Shown piece by piece: positions 32,201 to 40,386 of a DNA stretch of 64,000 nt. Source of the stretch: Ardenticatenaceae bacterium (GTDB lineage: Bacteria; Chloroflexota; Anaerolineae; Promineifilales; Promineifilaceae). Location: NCBI GenBank assembly GCA_020634215.1, contig JACKCD010000001.1, positions 62,001 through 126,000 on the forward strand, in the 5' to 3' direction. The position numbers and the translations under genes are program-made. Position 1 is the first letter of the stretch; the number at the start of each line of letters is the position of its first letter. The notes below the pieces were generated by a model. The model did no database searches and was not told the DNA's origin. It saw only the letters and a list, made by a program, of their open reading frames with translations.

Positions 32201-33595
32201 ATGGCTACTGGCAAAATTTCCGCCATTCGTGGCGTAGTTGTGGACGTAGAATTTTCTAAAGAAGAATTGCCGGAAATTTTCGAGGCCCTCAATGTACAAG
32301 GCCCCGACGGCAACTTGGTTCTTGAAGTGCAGCAGCATCTTGGTGGTGGCATGGTGCGTACAGTGGCAATGGGATCCACCGATGGGCTACCGCGTGGGTT
32401 GGCTGTAGAAACCACCGGTGCCCCCATCATGGTACCTGTTGGTCGCGTTACCCTAGGGCGTATCTTCGACGTAACGGGCAAGGCCATTGATGGTTACGAA
32501 ACCCCCAGCGCCGATACCTATTACCCAATTCACCGTGATGCGCCCAAATTTCAGGATCAAAGCACCCAAATCGAAACCTTTGAAACCGGCATGAAGGTTA
32601 TTGACCTCATCGCCCCTTTCATCAAAGGTGGTAAAACCGGCATCTATGGCGGTGCTGGAACCGGTAAAACCGTTACCATTGCTGAACTCATCCGCTCTGT
32701 GGCCCGCGAACACGAAGGCGTGTCCATTTTCGCTGGCGTGGGCGAGCGTACCCGCGAAGGCACCGACCTGTACTACGAAATGCAAGAATACGGCGTGCAA
32801 GAATCCGTGGCAATGGTCTTTGGGCAGATGAACGAAACACCCGGCGTGCGTTTGCGCGTGGCGTTGACCGGTCTAGCCATGGCCGAATATTTCCGCGATG
32901 AAGGGCGTGACGTGCTGCTCTTCATTGACAACATCTTCCGCTACGTATTGGCAGGTTCAGAAATGTCAGCACTGCTGGGTCGTATGCCTAGCGCGGTGGG
33001 GTATCAACCAACCCTGGCTTCCGAGATGGGTGCCCTGCAAGAGCGCATTACCTCGACCAAGAAAGGGTCAATCACTTCCCTGCAAGCCATTTACGTGCCG
33101 GCCGACGACTACTCCGACCCGGCTCCTGTAGCAACCTTTGCCCACATTGACGCCAGCTTGACACTGGATCGCGGCGTGTTTGCCAAAGGTATCTTCCCCG
33201 CTGTAGACCCGCTGTCGTCCTCCAGCCGCGCTTTGCAGCCCGATGTGGTGGGTGAAGAACATTACCGCACCGCCCGCGAGGTCAAGCAGGTGCTGCAAAC
33301 CTATAAAGATTTGCAGGACATCATTGCCATTTTGGGTATTGATGAATTGAGTGAAGACCAGAAACTGCTCGTGGCACGGGCACGTAAAATTGAGCGCTTC
33401 CTAGGTCAACCCATGTTTGTGGCTGAGAAATTCCACGGCTTACAAGGGCAATACGTTCCGACTAAAGAAACGGTACGCGGTTTCCGCGAAATTTTAGACG
33501 GCAAGCATGATGATTTGCCGGAGCAAGCGTTCTACATGGTTGGGACGATTGACCATGCGGTAGAGAAAGCAGCTCGGCTTCGTGCGGCTGCGTAG
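32201..33595 (+). CDS. atpD: F1 ATP synthase subunit beta
   Basis: 464 residues, normal length. Walker A GGAGTGKTVTI (about 150-160), the catalytic Glu region GERTREGTDLYYEM, Walker B VLLFIDNIFRYV, and the signature PSAVGYQPTLASEMGALQERI. Catalytic subunit of F1. A strong GGAGG site (32190s) precedes the ATG, and one AACGGCCGTT copy lies in the short atpG-atpD gap. Confidence 0.97.
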   Translation: MATGKISAIRGVVVDVEFSKEELPEIFEALNVQGPDGNLVLEVQQHLGGGMVRTVAMGSTDGLPRGLAVETTGAPIMVPVGRVTLGRIFDVTGKAIDGYETPSADTYYPIHRDAPKFQDQSTQIETFETGMKVIDLIAPFIKGGKTGIYGGAGTGKTVTIAELIRSVAREHEGVSIFAGVGERTREGTDLYYEMQEYGVQESVAMVFGQMNETPGVRLRVALTGLAMAEYFRDEGRDVLLFIDNIFRYVLAGSEMSALLGRMPSAVGYQPTLASEMGALQERITSTKKGSITSLQAIYVPADDYSDPAPVATFAHIDASLTLDRGVFAKGIFPAVDPLSSSSRALQPDVVGEEHYRTAREVKQVLQTYKDLQDIIAILGIDELSEDQKLLVARARKIERFLGQPMFVAEKFHGLQGQYVPTKETVRGFREILDGKHDDLPEQAFYMVGTIDHAVEKAARLRAAA

Positions 33596-33597
33596 CT

Positions 33598-33680
33598 ATC
33601 AGTAATCAGTGTGCAGTAATTAGTAATCGGTCATTATCAAGCACTGATTACTGATTACTGACTACCGATTACCGACAACT
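33598..33680. repeat. Heptamer-repeat hairpin between atpD and atpC
   Basis: Left: GTAATCA GTGTGCA GTAATTA GTAATCG. Right: TGATTAC TGATTAC TGACTAC CGATTAC. Second such hairpin inside the atp operon. Confidence 0.92.
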
Positions 33681-33690
33681 GGACAAAATC

Positions 33691-34158
33691 ATGCCAATGC
33701 AATGTGATATTGTCACACAAGAACGATCCGTTTTTAGTGGGCAGGTAAAATCTGTTAGCCTACCCGGCACCGAAGGGCGTATGGGGATTTTGCCAAACCA
33801 CTCCGCGCTACTGACCACGCTGGGCTATGGCGAGGTTATGATACGCCCAACGGACAGCGACCAAGAGCTATACTTTGCTATCGGTGGTGGCTTTGCCGAA
33901 GTGCAGCCAGACAAAATTATCGTTCTTGCAGATTCAGCTGAACATGCCGACGAGATTGATTTGGTGCGGGCTGAGCAAGCCCGCGCACGAGCCGAGCAAT
34001 TTATGAAGGAAGGTGTACCAGAAGACCCAGAACGGTATGCCCAAATTCAGGCTTCGCTGCGTCGGGCGCAGATTCGGATTGACGTGAGTCGCCGTCGCGG
34101 TCATCGCCGGGCCATGCCGGGCATGAGCGTGCCGGAATACGAAGAACATAACAACTAA
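33691..34158 (+). CDS. atpC: F1 ATP synthase subunit epsilon
   Basis: 155 residues. The N-terminal beta sandwich has the family pattern (MQCDIVTQERSVFSGQVKSVSLPGTEGRMGILPNHSALLTTLGYGEV and AIGGGFAEVQPDKIIVLADSAEHADEID). The C-terminal helices are followed by a basic, Arg-rich tail (RRRGHRRAMPGMSVPEYEEHN) about 20 residues longer than typical. It is the last atp gene of the cluster; mreB starts two bases later. Confidence 0.92.
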   Translation: MPMQCDIVTQERSVFSGQVKSVSLPGTEGRMGILPNHSALLTTLGYGEVMIRPTDSDQELYFAIGGGFAEVQPDKIIVLADSAEHADEIDLVRAEQARARAEQFMKEGVPEDPERYAQIQASLRRAQIRIDVSRRRGHRRAMPGMSVPEYEEHNN

Positions 34159-34160
34159 CT

Positions 34161-35174
34161 GTGGCACTTTTTACTCCCCATATCGCCATTGATTTGGGCA
34201 CGGTAAGCGTTCTGGTACATGAAGGGCGCGGCGTGGTGCTGCAAGAACCGTCGGTGGTTGCGATTCGTGAAGATGGCAACAAGACGGTGATTGTGGAGGT
34301 TGGCCGTGCGGCGCGTGAAATGTACGGGCGCACACCGGACGAGATTGAGGTGATGCGTCCGCTGCGTGATGGGGTAATTGCTGATTACTTTGTGACGCAG
34401 GGGATGCTGGAGTATTTTATTGGAAAAGTAACCGGCCGGTTTCATTTACGCCGGCCGGTTGTAATGATTAGCGTGCCGTACGGTGTAACCAGCGTGGAGC
34501 GCCGGGCGGTGCGCGAGGCAGCGTTGGCAGCCGGAGCGCGGGAAGTGCATCTGATCCCGGAACCGCTGGCGGCGGCAATTGGGGCAGGGCTGCCAGTTGG
34601 CACACCCACAGGCAATATGGTTGTGGATATGGGTGGTGGCTCCACAGAAGCAGCCGTTGTCTCGATGAACGGCATTGTGTGCGCCGAATCGGTGCGTGTG
34701 GGTGGCGTGCGGCTGGACGAGGCGATTATCGCCTATATTCGCAAGAAATATAATTTGGTGGTGGGCGAACCGACGGCCGAAGCGATAAAAATTAAAATCG
34801 GGTCCGCTGTGCCACTAGATGAACGGCTGGACATGCAGGTGCAAGGGCGGGATCAAGTGGCTGGCTTACCCAAAACGATTACGATTACTTCGGATGAGGT
34901 CGTGGAGGCAATTAGCGAGCCGTTGGCAGCAATTGTCAATGTGGTACGCACGGTGCTAGCAAAAACGCCGCCAGAGTTGGCCTCGGACATTATTGATCGG
35001 GGCATGGCTTTGACAGGTGGCGGAGCATTACTGCGGGAAATTGATGTGCTTTTGACGCAGGAAACGGGGGTTCCGGCTTATGTGGCGGATAACCCAATTG
35101 CGTGTACAGCTTTGGGCGCAGGGAAAGCACTAGCTGAACTGCCTATTTTGCAGCGAAGCATTCCTGACCTGTAG
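34161..35174 (+). CDS. mreB: Rod-shape protein MreB
   Basis: 337 residues, GTG start at 34161. Actin-fold: phosphate-1 loop HIAIDLGTVSVLVH, ALAAGAREVHLIPEPLAAAIGAGLP, phosphate-2 VVDMGGGSTEAAVVSMNGIV, and ALTGGGALLREIDVLL. MreB filaments guide sidewall peptidoglycan synthesis in elongated cells. MreC/MreD genes do not follow. The very short gap to atpC suggests co-transcription with the ATP synthase cluster, which is unusual. A terminator follows at 35203. Confidence 0.95.
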   Translation: MALFTPHIAIDLGTVSVLVHEGRGVVLQEPSVVAIREDGNKTVIVEVGRAAREMYGRTPDEIEVMRPLRDGVIADYFVTQGMLEYFIGKVTGRFHLRRPVVMISVPYGVTSVERRAVREAALAAGAREVHLIPEPLAAAIGAGLPVGTPTGNMVVDMGGGSTEAAVVSMNGIVCAESVRVGGVRLDEAIIAYIRKKYNLVVGEPTAEAIKIKIGSAVPLDERLDMQVQGRDQVAGLPKTITITSDEVVEAISEPLAAIVNVVRTVLAKTPPELASDIIDRGMALTGGGALLREIDVLLTQETGVPAYVADNPIACTALGAGKALAELPILQRSIPDL

Positions 35175-35202
35175 TAGCAGTGATCACCCTAATAAGTTAC
35201 GG

Positions 35203-35236
35203 CCCCGGTATGCTGCTGCATCGGGGTTTTTTGTTT
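35203..35236. terminator. Intrinsic terminator after mreB
   Basis: CCCCG..ATGC TGCT GCAT CGGGG followed by TTTTTTG. It ends the atpAGDC-mreB transcript and lies only a few bases from the convergent rex gene. Confidence 0.85.
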
Positions 35237-35854
35237 TTAGAGGTAGTAGGTCATGCGCTGAAGCTGAATGACAGGGTCGCTGTAGCTAACCTGCACACCT
35301 TCAGGGACGGTGAGGTGGATGGGTGCATAGCTAAGCAGAGCTTTCACCCCAGCATTGACCAGGCGATCCGTCATTGGCTGCGCGACGTGGGGTGGAATTG
35401 CCAGAATTGCGACTTTGATTTGCTTGTGCTTGATGATTTTTTCGAGATCGGTGTCTGGCTGAACAATGAGTTCGCCCATTTTTTCCCCCACTTTCTGAGG
35501 GTCGTTATCGAAAATACAGGCAATGCGGAAGCCGCGATCTAGGAATCCGTTGTAATGGGCGAGGGCGTGGCCTAGAAAGCCTGCCCCAACAACGGCAACA
35601 TCCCATTCGGAAGAGAGGCGAAGGATGTCGGAGAGCTGCTCGGTGAGATAGCCGATATGATAACCCGTGCCTTGCTTGCCAAATTCACCGAAATGAGAAA
35701 GGTCTTTGCGAATTTGGGCGGAGCTAATACCCAAGCGATGACCTAGCTCGTGGGAGGAGGTTGTTTTTTGTTTTCCCTCTTCGGCGAGTCGGGTAAGCTC
35801 TCGTAAATAGATGGGCAAACGCCCGATCACAATGTCTGGAATGTCGGTAGCCAC
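35237..35854 (-). CDS. rex: Redox-sensing transcriptional repressor Rex
   Basis: 205 residues. Winged-helix N-terminus (PDIVIGRLPIYLRELTRL, SSHELGHRLGISSAQIRKDLSHFGEFGKQGTGY) followed by an NAD(H)-binding Rossmann fold (VAVVGAGFLGHALAHY, then CIFDNDPQKVGEKMGE). Rex binds DNA at low NADH and leaves it when NADH is high, controlling fermentation and respiration genes. A near-consensus Rex site lies just upstream (35889-35906), so autoregulation is likely. Another possible site lies before atpA. Confidence 0.95.
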   Translation of the reverse strand: MATDIPDIVIGRLPIYLRELTRLAEEGKQKTTSSHELGHRLGISSAQIRKDLSHFGEFGKQGTGYHIGYLTEQLSDILRLSSEWDVAVVGAGFLGHALAHYNGFLDRGFRIACIFDNDPQKVGEKMGELIVQPDTDLEKIIKHKQIKVAILAIPPHVAQPMTDRLVNAGVKALLSYAPIHLTVPEGVQVSYSDPVIQLQRMTYYL

Positions 35855-35888
35855 GGTTTTGTCCTCATTTTCGCGCTCTTTGCACCTT

Positions 35889-35906
35889 TCGTGTAAGATT
35901 TCACAA
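35889..35906. promoter_or_regulatory. Probable Rex operator at the rex promoter
   Basis: The complement reads TTGTGAAATCTTACACGA, matching TTGTGAAATATTTCACAA at 15 of 18 positions, centred about 43 bases before the rex ATG. Confidence 0.65.
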
Positions 35907-35968
35907 TGATAGCAGAATGTTTAGTTGCCGCAAACAGGGAGCGTTTGCGGTGGGTTTGAGGCGTGTTT

Positions 35969-37111
35969 ATGCATGTTGCAATCAATGGTTTTTTTTGGCA
36001 ACGGCCGTTTACCGGTTCGGGTCAATATACTCGGCAGCTTGTTTATCATTTGAATCGGCTGGTAAGTGATGTGGATGTGACGCTGGTGCTGCCAAAAACG
36101 GCCGTTTTGCCCGACGACATCCCCCCCAGCGTGCGCGTAAAGCAGGTAGACATGCGGCCAGGCCATGTGGGCAAGGTGTTGTTTGAACAGCTTCAATTCC
36201 CCCGCGCCTGTGCCGAAATCGGAGCCGACATTGCCCATGTGCCTTATTGGGGCGGCCCGCTGCGCTCACCCGTGCCGCTGGTGGTGACGGTGCATGATTT
36301 GACCACGCTGCTGGTGCCAGAATATCGGCGCGGCTTTAAGCAGCGGCTGTATAACGCCCTGGTAAGTGCCAGCGCACGGGGGGCAAGCCACATCATTACG
36401 GATTCGTTTTCCAGCAAGTTGGATATTGTCGATCATTTAAGGATTGCGGAGGAGCGAGTAACGGCCGTTTATCTCGGCGTTAGTTCCCACTTTTCTCCCA
36501 AAGGCAACGATCTGCTGGAAATGGCCGTGCTGCGTAAATACGACCTGCCCGATTTTTACATTTTGTATTTGGGCGGCTACGAACTTCACAAAAACGTCAT
36601 CAACCTGCTCCACGCCTATACCTACGTGGCGCAGGCGTTGGGCGAAGATTATCCGCTGGTGTTGGCTGGGAAAAAACCGGCCGGCCCCTCCCCCACCTTT
36701 CCCGATTACGACGACTACATTCGGCGGTCAAATTTGCAGGATGTGGTGCGCTGGGTGGGATATGTGGATGAAGAGGACAAACCAGTGCTTTATCGCAATG
36801 CCGAAACGTTTGTCTTTCCCAGCCGCTATGAAGGGTTTGGGCTGCCGCCGCTAGAGGCAATGGCATGCGGCACGCCCGTTGTTACCAGCGACAGCAGTTC
36901 GCTGCCGGAGGTGGTGGGAGATGCGGCCTTTGCCATTGACCCGGACGGGGTGCGGGAAATGGCGGGGGCGATGATTGCGACGGTGATTCAGGAGAATCTG
37001 GCGGCTGAGCTGCGGCAGAAAGGTCCAACACAAGCAGCCAAGTTTTCTTGGGAGACGACAGCCACAGAAACGGCGTTGATTTACGAGCGTTGCTTTACCT
37101 CTGCGGCGTAA
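35969..37111 (+). CDS. GT4-family glycosyltransferase
   Basis: 380 residues. GT-B fold: the N-terminal Gly-rich loop FTGSGQYTRQLVYHL, VVTVHDLTTLLVPEYRRGF, YILYLGGYELHKNVINLLHAY (donor-domain start, about 195), and the C-terminal FVFPSRYEGFGLPPLEAMACGTPVVTSD with the EX7E-type catalytic/donor-binding pattern. Transfers a sugar from a nucleotide donor, probably at the cell envelope; acceptor unknown. ATG at 35969 follows a GAGG; a GTG at 35963 is possible. Three AACGGCCGTT copies lie inside. It stands between rex and argS with no related genes. Confidence 0.88.
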   Translation: MHVAINGFFWQRPFTGSGQYTRQLVYHLNRLVSDVDVTLVLPKTAVLPDDIPPSVRVKQVDMRPGHVGKVLFEQLQFPRACAEIGADIAHVPYWGGPLRSPVPLVVTVHDLTTLLVPEYRRGFKQRLYNALVSASARGASHIITDSFSSKLDIVDHLRIAEERVTAVYLGVSSHFSPKGNDLLEMAVLRKYDLPDFYILYLGGYELHKNVINLLHAYTYVAQALGEDYPLVLAGKKPAGPSPTFPDYDDYIRRSNLQDVVRWVGYVDEEDKPVLYRNAETFVFPSRYEGFGLPPLEAMACGTPVVTSDSSSLPEVVGDAAFAIDPDGVREMAGAMIATVIQENLAAELRQKGPTQAAKFSWETTATETALIYERCFTSAA

Positions 37112-37158
37112 GGTGTTACAATGCCGCTCGAATTCTCCTACCGTTAGGGATCGTTTGT

Positions 37159-38820
37159 ATGCAACTTGATCATGAACTAGAAACGGCCGTTTTCCAGGCT
37201 ATTCAAACTGCCCAGAAAGCAGGCGACCTTCCATCGTTTGACATCCCAGAGCTAAAAATCGAGCGTCCCCGTGAAGCAAGCCACGGTGACTACGCTTCTC
37301 CAGTAGCTCTCGGTTTAGCTCGTTTGGCACGCATGGCACCGCTCAAAATTGCCCAGGCCATTGCCACCCACATGCCCACCCTCGACTATTTGGGTTCTGT
37401 TGAGGTCGCGCCCCCTGGCTTTATCAACTTCCGTCTGGCGGCACCCTGGCTACAGCAGCACGTTAATACCATCATTGCCGAGGGGCAAAATTACGGCCGT
37501 ATACACCTGGGCGACGGCAAAAAAGCCCAAATCGAATGCGTCAGTGCCAACCCCACCGGCCCCATCCACATCGGCCGGACACGGGGTGGCGTAATGGGCG
37601 ACACACTTGCCCGCGCCATGCGGCTGGCCGGCTATGAAACCGTTCTCGAATATTATTACAACGATGCTGGTCGCCAAGTCACCATGCTGGGTGAATCCAC
37701 CAAGCTTCGCTACCTCCAGCTTTTAGGCCAGGATATTACGCTGGAAAAAGATCACTACAAAGGCGACTACATCATTGACATTGCCCGTGAGTTGCTAGAA
37801 CAGCATGGCGATACGCTGCAAGAACAGTCGGCCGAATTTTTTGGCGACTACGCCAAAGAGCGCATTGCCCAATCACAAAAAGAGACGCTGCGCCGCATCA
37901 ACATCGTTTTTGACGTTTACTACCGCGAACAAAGCCTGTATGAAACCGGCAAAGTTTGGGAAGCCCTGGAAGCATTGCAGGAAAAGGGGTATGTCTATAA
38001 AAAAGATGGAGCGCAATGGTTCAAAACAACGGAGTTTGGCGACGAAAAAGACCGCGTGCTGGTCAAGTCCACCGGCGAACCCACTTACCGGATGCCCGAT
38101 ATTGCCTACCATTGGGATAAAGCCCAGCGCGGTTTTGACCTCGTGGTAGATTTGTTTGGCCCTGATCACCACGCCACTGCCCCCCAGGTACTCATGGGGG
38201 TTCGCGCTCTCGGCTACCCCACTGACTTCGTCCGCACTATTTTGCACCAAATCATTACCATTATTCGTGATGGCATAGAGGTAAAAATGAGTACCCGCGC
38301 GGGTACCTTTGTGGCCCTTGACGACGTGCTGGACGAAGTTGGGGCAGACCCCATTCGCTACTTCATGATTTCCCGCTCCGGCAACAGCCCCATTGACTTT
38401 GATTTGAACTTGGCACTGGAAAAATCGGATAAAAACCCCGTCTACTACATTCAAAACGCCCATGTGCGCTGCGCGGGTATTTTCCGCAAATGGGAGGAGG
38501 AAGGGCTAGACCCAGATGCCGATGCAACGGCCGATTTGTCGCTCCTCACCCATGAAAACGAGCTGGCCTTTATCCGCAAGGCATTGGAACTGCCGGAGCT
38601 GGTCGAGCTAATGGTGACGACCTTTGAGCCACACCATATTACGTTTTATTCTTATGAGTTAGCGGCCGTTTTTCACAAAGCCTATGAAACCTGCCGCGTC
38701 CTCCATTCAGAAGTACCGGAACCACTGCGCCTGGCTCGCCTACGCTTTTACCGCGCCGCCAAGCAGCTCTTTGCCCACGTCCTCGATCTAATGGGCATGA
38801 GCGCCCCCGAAGTGATGTAG
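37159..38820 (+). CDS. argS: Arginyl-tRNA synthetase
   Basis: 553 residues from the ATG at 37159. The N-terminal Add-1 domain (1-100) is followed by the class I catalytic core with SANPTGPIHIGRTRGG (HIGH-like; the last His is Arg here) near 130-143, and VKMSTRAGTF (KMSKS-like) near 380. A DALR anticodon-binding domain ends the protein (AAVFHKAYETCRVL, then LARLRFYRAAKQLFAHVLDLMG). Charges tRNA-Arg. The start is set by the domain; the frame is open further upstream inside the glycosyltransferase gene. Confidence 0.96.
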   Translation: MQLDHELETAVFQAIQTAQKAGDLPSFDIPELKIERPREASHGDYASPVALGLARLARMAPLKIAQAIATHMPTLDYLGSVEVAPPGFINFRLAAPWLQQHVNTIIAEGQNYGRIHLGDGKKAQIECVSANPTGPIHIGRTRGGVMGDTLARAMRLAGYETVLEYYYNDAGRQVTMLGESTKLRYLQLLGQDITLEKDHYKGDYIIDIARELLEQHGDTLQEQSAEFFGDYAKERIAQSQKETLRRINIVFDVYYREQSLYETGKVWEALEALQEKGYVYKKDGAQWFKTTEFGDEKDRVLVKSTGEPTYRMPDIAYHWDKAQRGFDLVVDLFGPDHHATAPQVLMGVRALGYPTDFVRTILHQIITIIRDGIEVKMSTRAGTFVALDDVLDEVGADPIRYFMISRSGNSPIDFDLNLALEKSDKNPVYYIQNAHVRCAGIFRKWEEEGLDPDADATADLSLLTHENELAFIRKALELPELVELMVTTFEPHHITFYSYELAAVFHKAYETCRVLHSEVPEPLRLARLRFYRAAKQLFAHVLDLMGMSAPEVM

Positions 38821-38861
38821 ATTTTATAGTGTAGGAACCCGTGGAGAGATAAAGAAAGCCA

Positions 38862-39416
38862 ATGAGTATCAAAGCAGATTCCTGGATTCGCCGTATGGCA
38901 CAAGAACACGGCATGATCGAGCCATTTGTTGATGGACAAGTACGCGAAGGAGTGATTTCCTACGGCCTGTCATCCTACGGCTACGATATTCGCGTCAGCG
39001 ACGAATTCAAAATCTTTACCAACGTCCATTCCGCAATCGTAGACCCCAAAAACTTTAACCCACAATCCTTCATTGACTACAAAGGTGACGTTTGCATCAT
39101 ACCGCCCAACTCTTTCGTCCTTGCCCAAACCGTTGAATACTTCCGTATTCCCCGCGATGTCCTCACAATTTGTGTCGGAAAATCCACGTATGCGCGTTGC
39201 GGACTGATTGTCAATGTGACACCATTCGAGCCACAGTGGGAAGGCTTTGTGACGCTGGAAATTTCTAATACTACGCCATTACCAGCACGAGTATATGCCA
39301 ATGAGGGTATTGCCCAGGTGCTGTTTTTTCAATCGGATGAGGTCTGTGAAGTCTCTTATGCAGATCGAAAAGGGAAGTATCAAAATCAGCAGAGTATTGT
39401 TTTGCCACGCATTTAA
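38862..39416 (+). CDS. dcd: dCTP deaminase
   Basis: 184 residues, normal length. Trimeric dUTPase-fold enzyme that deaminates dCTP to dUTP. Signatures: SYGLSSYGYDIRVSDEFKIF, VCIIPPNSFVLAQTVEYFRIPRDV, GKSTYARCGLIVNVTPFEPQWEGFVTLEISN with the catalytic Glu in TLEISN, and a nucleotide-binding tail RKGKYQNQQ. GGAGAG stands before the ATG. It follows argS by 41 bases and may be co-transcribed. Confidence 0.96.
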   Translation: MSIKADSWIRRMAQEHGMIEPFVDGQVREGVISYGLSSYGYDIRVSDEFKIFTNVHSAIVDPKNFNPQSFIDYKGDVCIIPPNSFVLAQTVEYFRIPRDVLTICVGKSTYARCGLIVNVTPFEPQWEGFVTLEISNTTPLPARVYANEGIAQVLFFQSDEVCEVSYADRKGKYQNQQSIVLPRI

Positions 39417-39443
39417 CAACTAAAACAAAAGGCCTATTTTTCG

Positions 39444-39471
39444 TTGGCATATTTTTTGTTGATGGTATAAT
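39444..39471 (+). promoter_or_regulatory. Promoter of tRNA-Val
   Basis: TTGGCA (39444-39449), 16 bases, then TATAAT (39466-39471) with a TGG extension. Transcription should start about 7 bases before the tRNA. Confidence 0.75.
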
Positions 39472-39484
39472 TCCATCATCCCTC

Positions 39485-39558
39485 GGGCGCTTAGCTCAGT
39501 TGGTTAGAGCACTTCGTTTACACCGAAGGGGTCGGGGGTTCGAGTCCCTCAGCGCCCA
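39485..39558 (+). tRNA. tRNA-Val (anticodon TAC)
   Basis: A 74-base cloverleaf: acceptor GGGCGCT with AGCGCCC, D-stem GCTC/GAGC, anticodon stem CTTCG/CGAAG with loop TTTACAC (anticodon TAC, reads GUA), and a T-arm GGGGGTTCGAGTCCCTC. Discriminator A; CCA is not encoded. Confidence 0.93.
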
Positions 39559-39569
39559 TGTCAACTTTC

Positions 39570-39597
39570 TTGATATCCCTTTTGTTTTTGATATAAT
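39570..39597 (+). promoter_or_regulatory. Promoter of the Rieske-cytochrome operon
   Basis: TTGATA (39570-39575), 16 bases, TATAAT (39592-39597), about 92 bases before the Rieske ATG. TTGTGATAAAAAGTACAA (39602-39619), at the expected transcription start, resembles the two halves of a Rex site, but only about 12 of 18 positions match. Confidence 0.65.
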
Positions 39598-39615
39598 GCG
39601 TTTGTGATAAAAAGT

Positions 39616-39638
39616 ACAACTTAGACCAACTAAGTTGT
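39616..39638. promoter_or_regulatory. Perfect inverted repeat in the leader of the Rieske operon
   Basis: ACAACTTAG-ACCAA-CTAAGTTGT: 9-bp arms with a 5-base loop, just downstream of the transcription start. It could be a repressor site or an mRNA hairpin; no T-run follows, so it is not a terminator. Confidence 0.6.
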
Positions 39639-39688
39639 GTTTCTATTGTTAAGCAATTTGCATTTTTTGAAGCAGGAGAAGAGCCCAA

Positions 39689-40333
39689 ATGGCAAGTCAA
39701 GCAGCAGATGCAAGTACGGTCGGAAGCGGCATGAGCCGACGCGAGTTCCTATACTATATTTGGGGCGCGTCCATGGCTTTGTTTGCCGCTCAAAGTGCCG
39801 GCCTTTTGGTGTGGTTCCTCATACCGCGTTTTCGTGAGGGTGAGTTTGGTGGTACGTTTACAGTCTCAATTGACGATCTGCCATCAGTGAACAGTGAACC
39901 GGCTAATTTCCCAGACGGCCGTTTTTGGCTTTCAAATCTTGATACAACTCAGCCTAACGAGTTGATGTACCAAGCCAATGATGAACCCAATCCCATTCAA
40001 GGTGTTGTCGCCATTTACAAGGTATGCACACATCTTGGCTGTATTTACTCATGGACACCCACCAACAACCGTTTTGAGTGCCCATGCCACGGGTCTAAAT
40101 ATCGCCTGGATGGGCGACGGGTTGAATCACCAGCTCCCCGTACATTAGATCGCTTCCGGTTAGCTGCAGTGGATGATGCTGGGAATGTTTTGGCCGAAGC
40201 CGAAGTCGTAGATGATTTTATTGCCCCATTGTCCTTACCGGCAGGTACAACTGGCATTCGGGTTGACACAGGTTTCCGCAAAAAAGGCCCCAGCCAAGAG
40301 TTGTTGTGCAGCTTCTTTGGCAATTGCCCATAA
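39689..40333 (+). CDS. Rieske iron-sulfur protein of a cytochrome bc-type complex
   Basis: 214 residues. One N-terminal membrane helix (about 25-45) preceded by SRREFLYY, which resembles a Tat-type start. The Rieske 2Fe-2S boxes are CTHLGC (Cys113 and His115 ligands, Cys118 disulfide) and CPCHGS (Cys131 and His134 ligands, Cys133 disulfide). It accepts electrons from quinol at the cytochrome b Qo site and passes them to a cytochrome c. GCAGGAGAAG precedes the ATG. First gene of an operon with cytochrome b and diheme cytochrome c. Confidence 0.93.
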   Translation: MASQAADASTVGSGMSRREFLYYIWGASMALFAAQSAGLLVWFLIPRFREGEFGGTFTVSIDDLPSVNSEPANFPDGRFWLSNLDTTQPNELMYQANDEPNPIQGVVAIYKVCTHLGCIYSWTPTNNRFECPCHGSKYRLDGRRVESPAPRTLDRFRLAAVDDAGNVLAEAEVVDDFIAPLSLPAGTTGIRVDTGFRKKGPSQELLCSFFGNCP

Positions 40334-40386
40334 ACTTGTAGCAAGCATTTACCGTTCGAACGATAAGGATCAAGGAGTAGAAGAGA

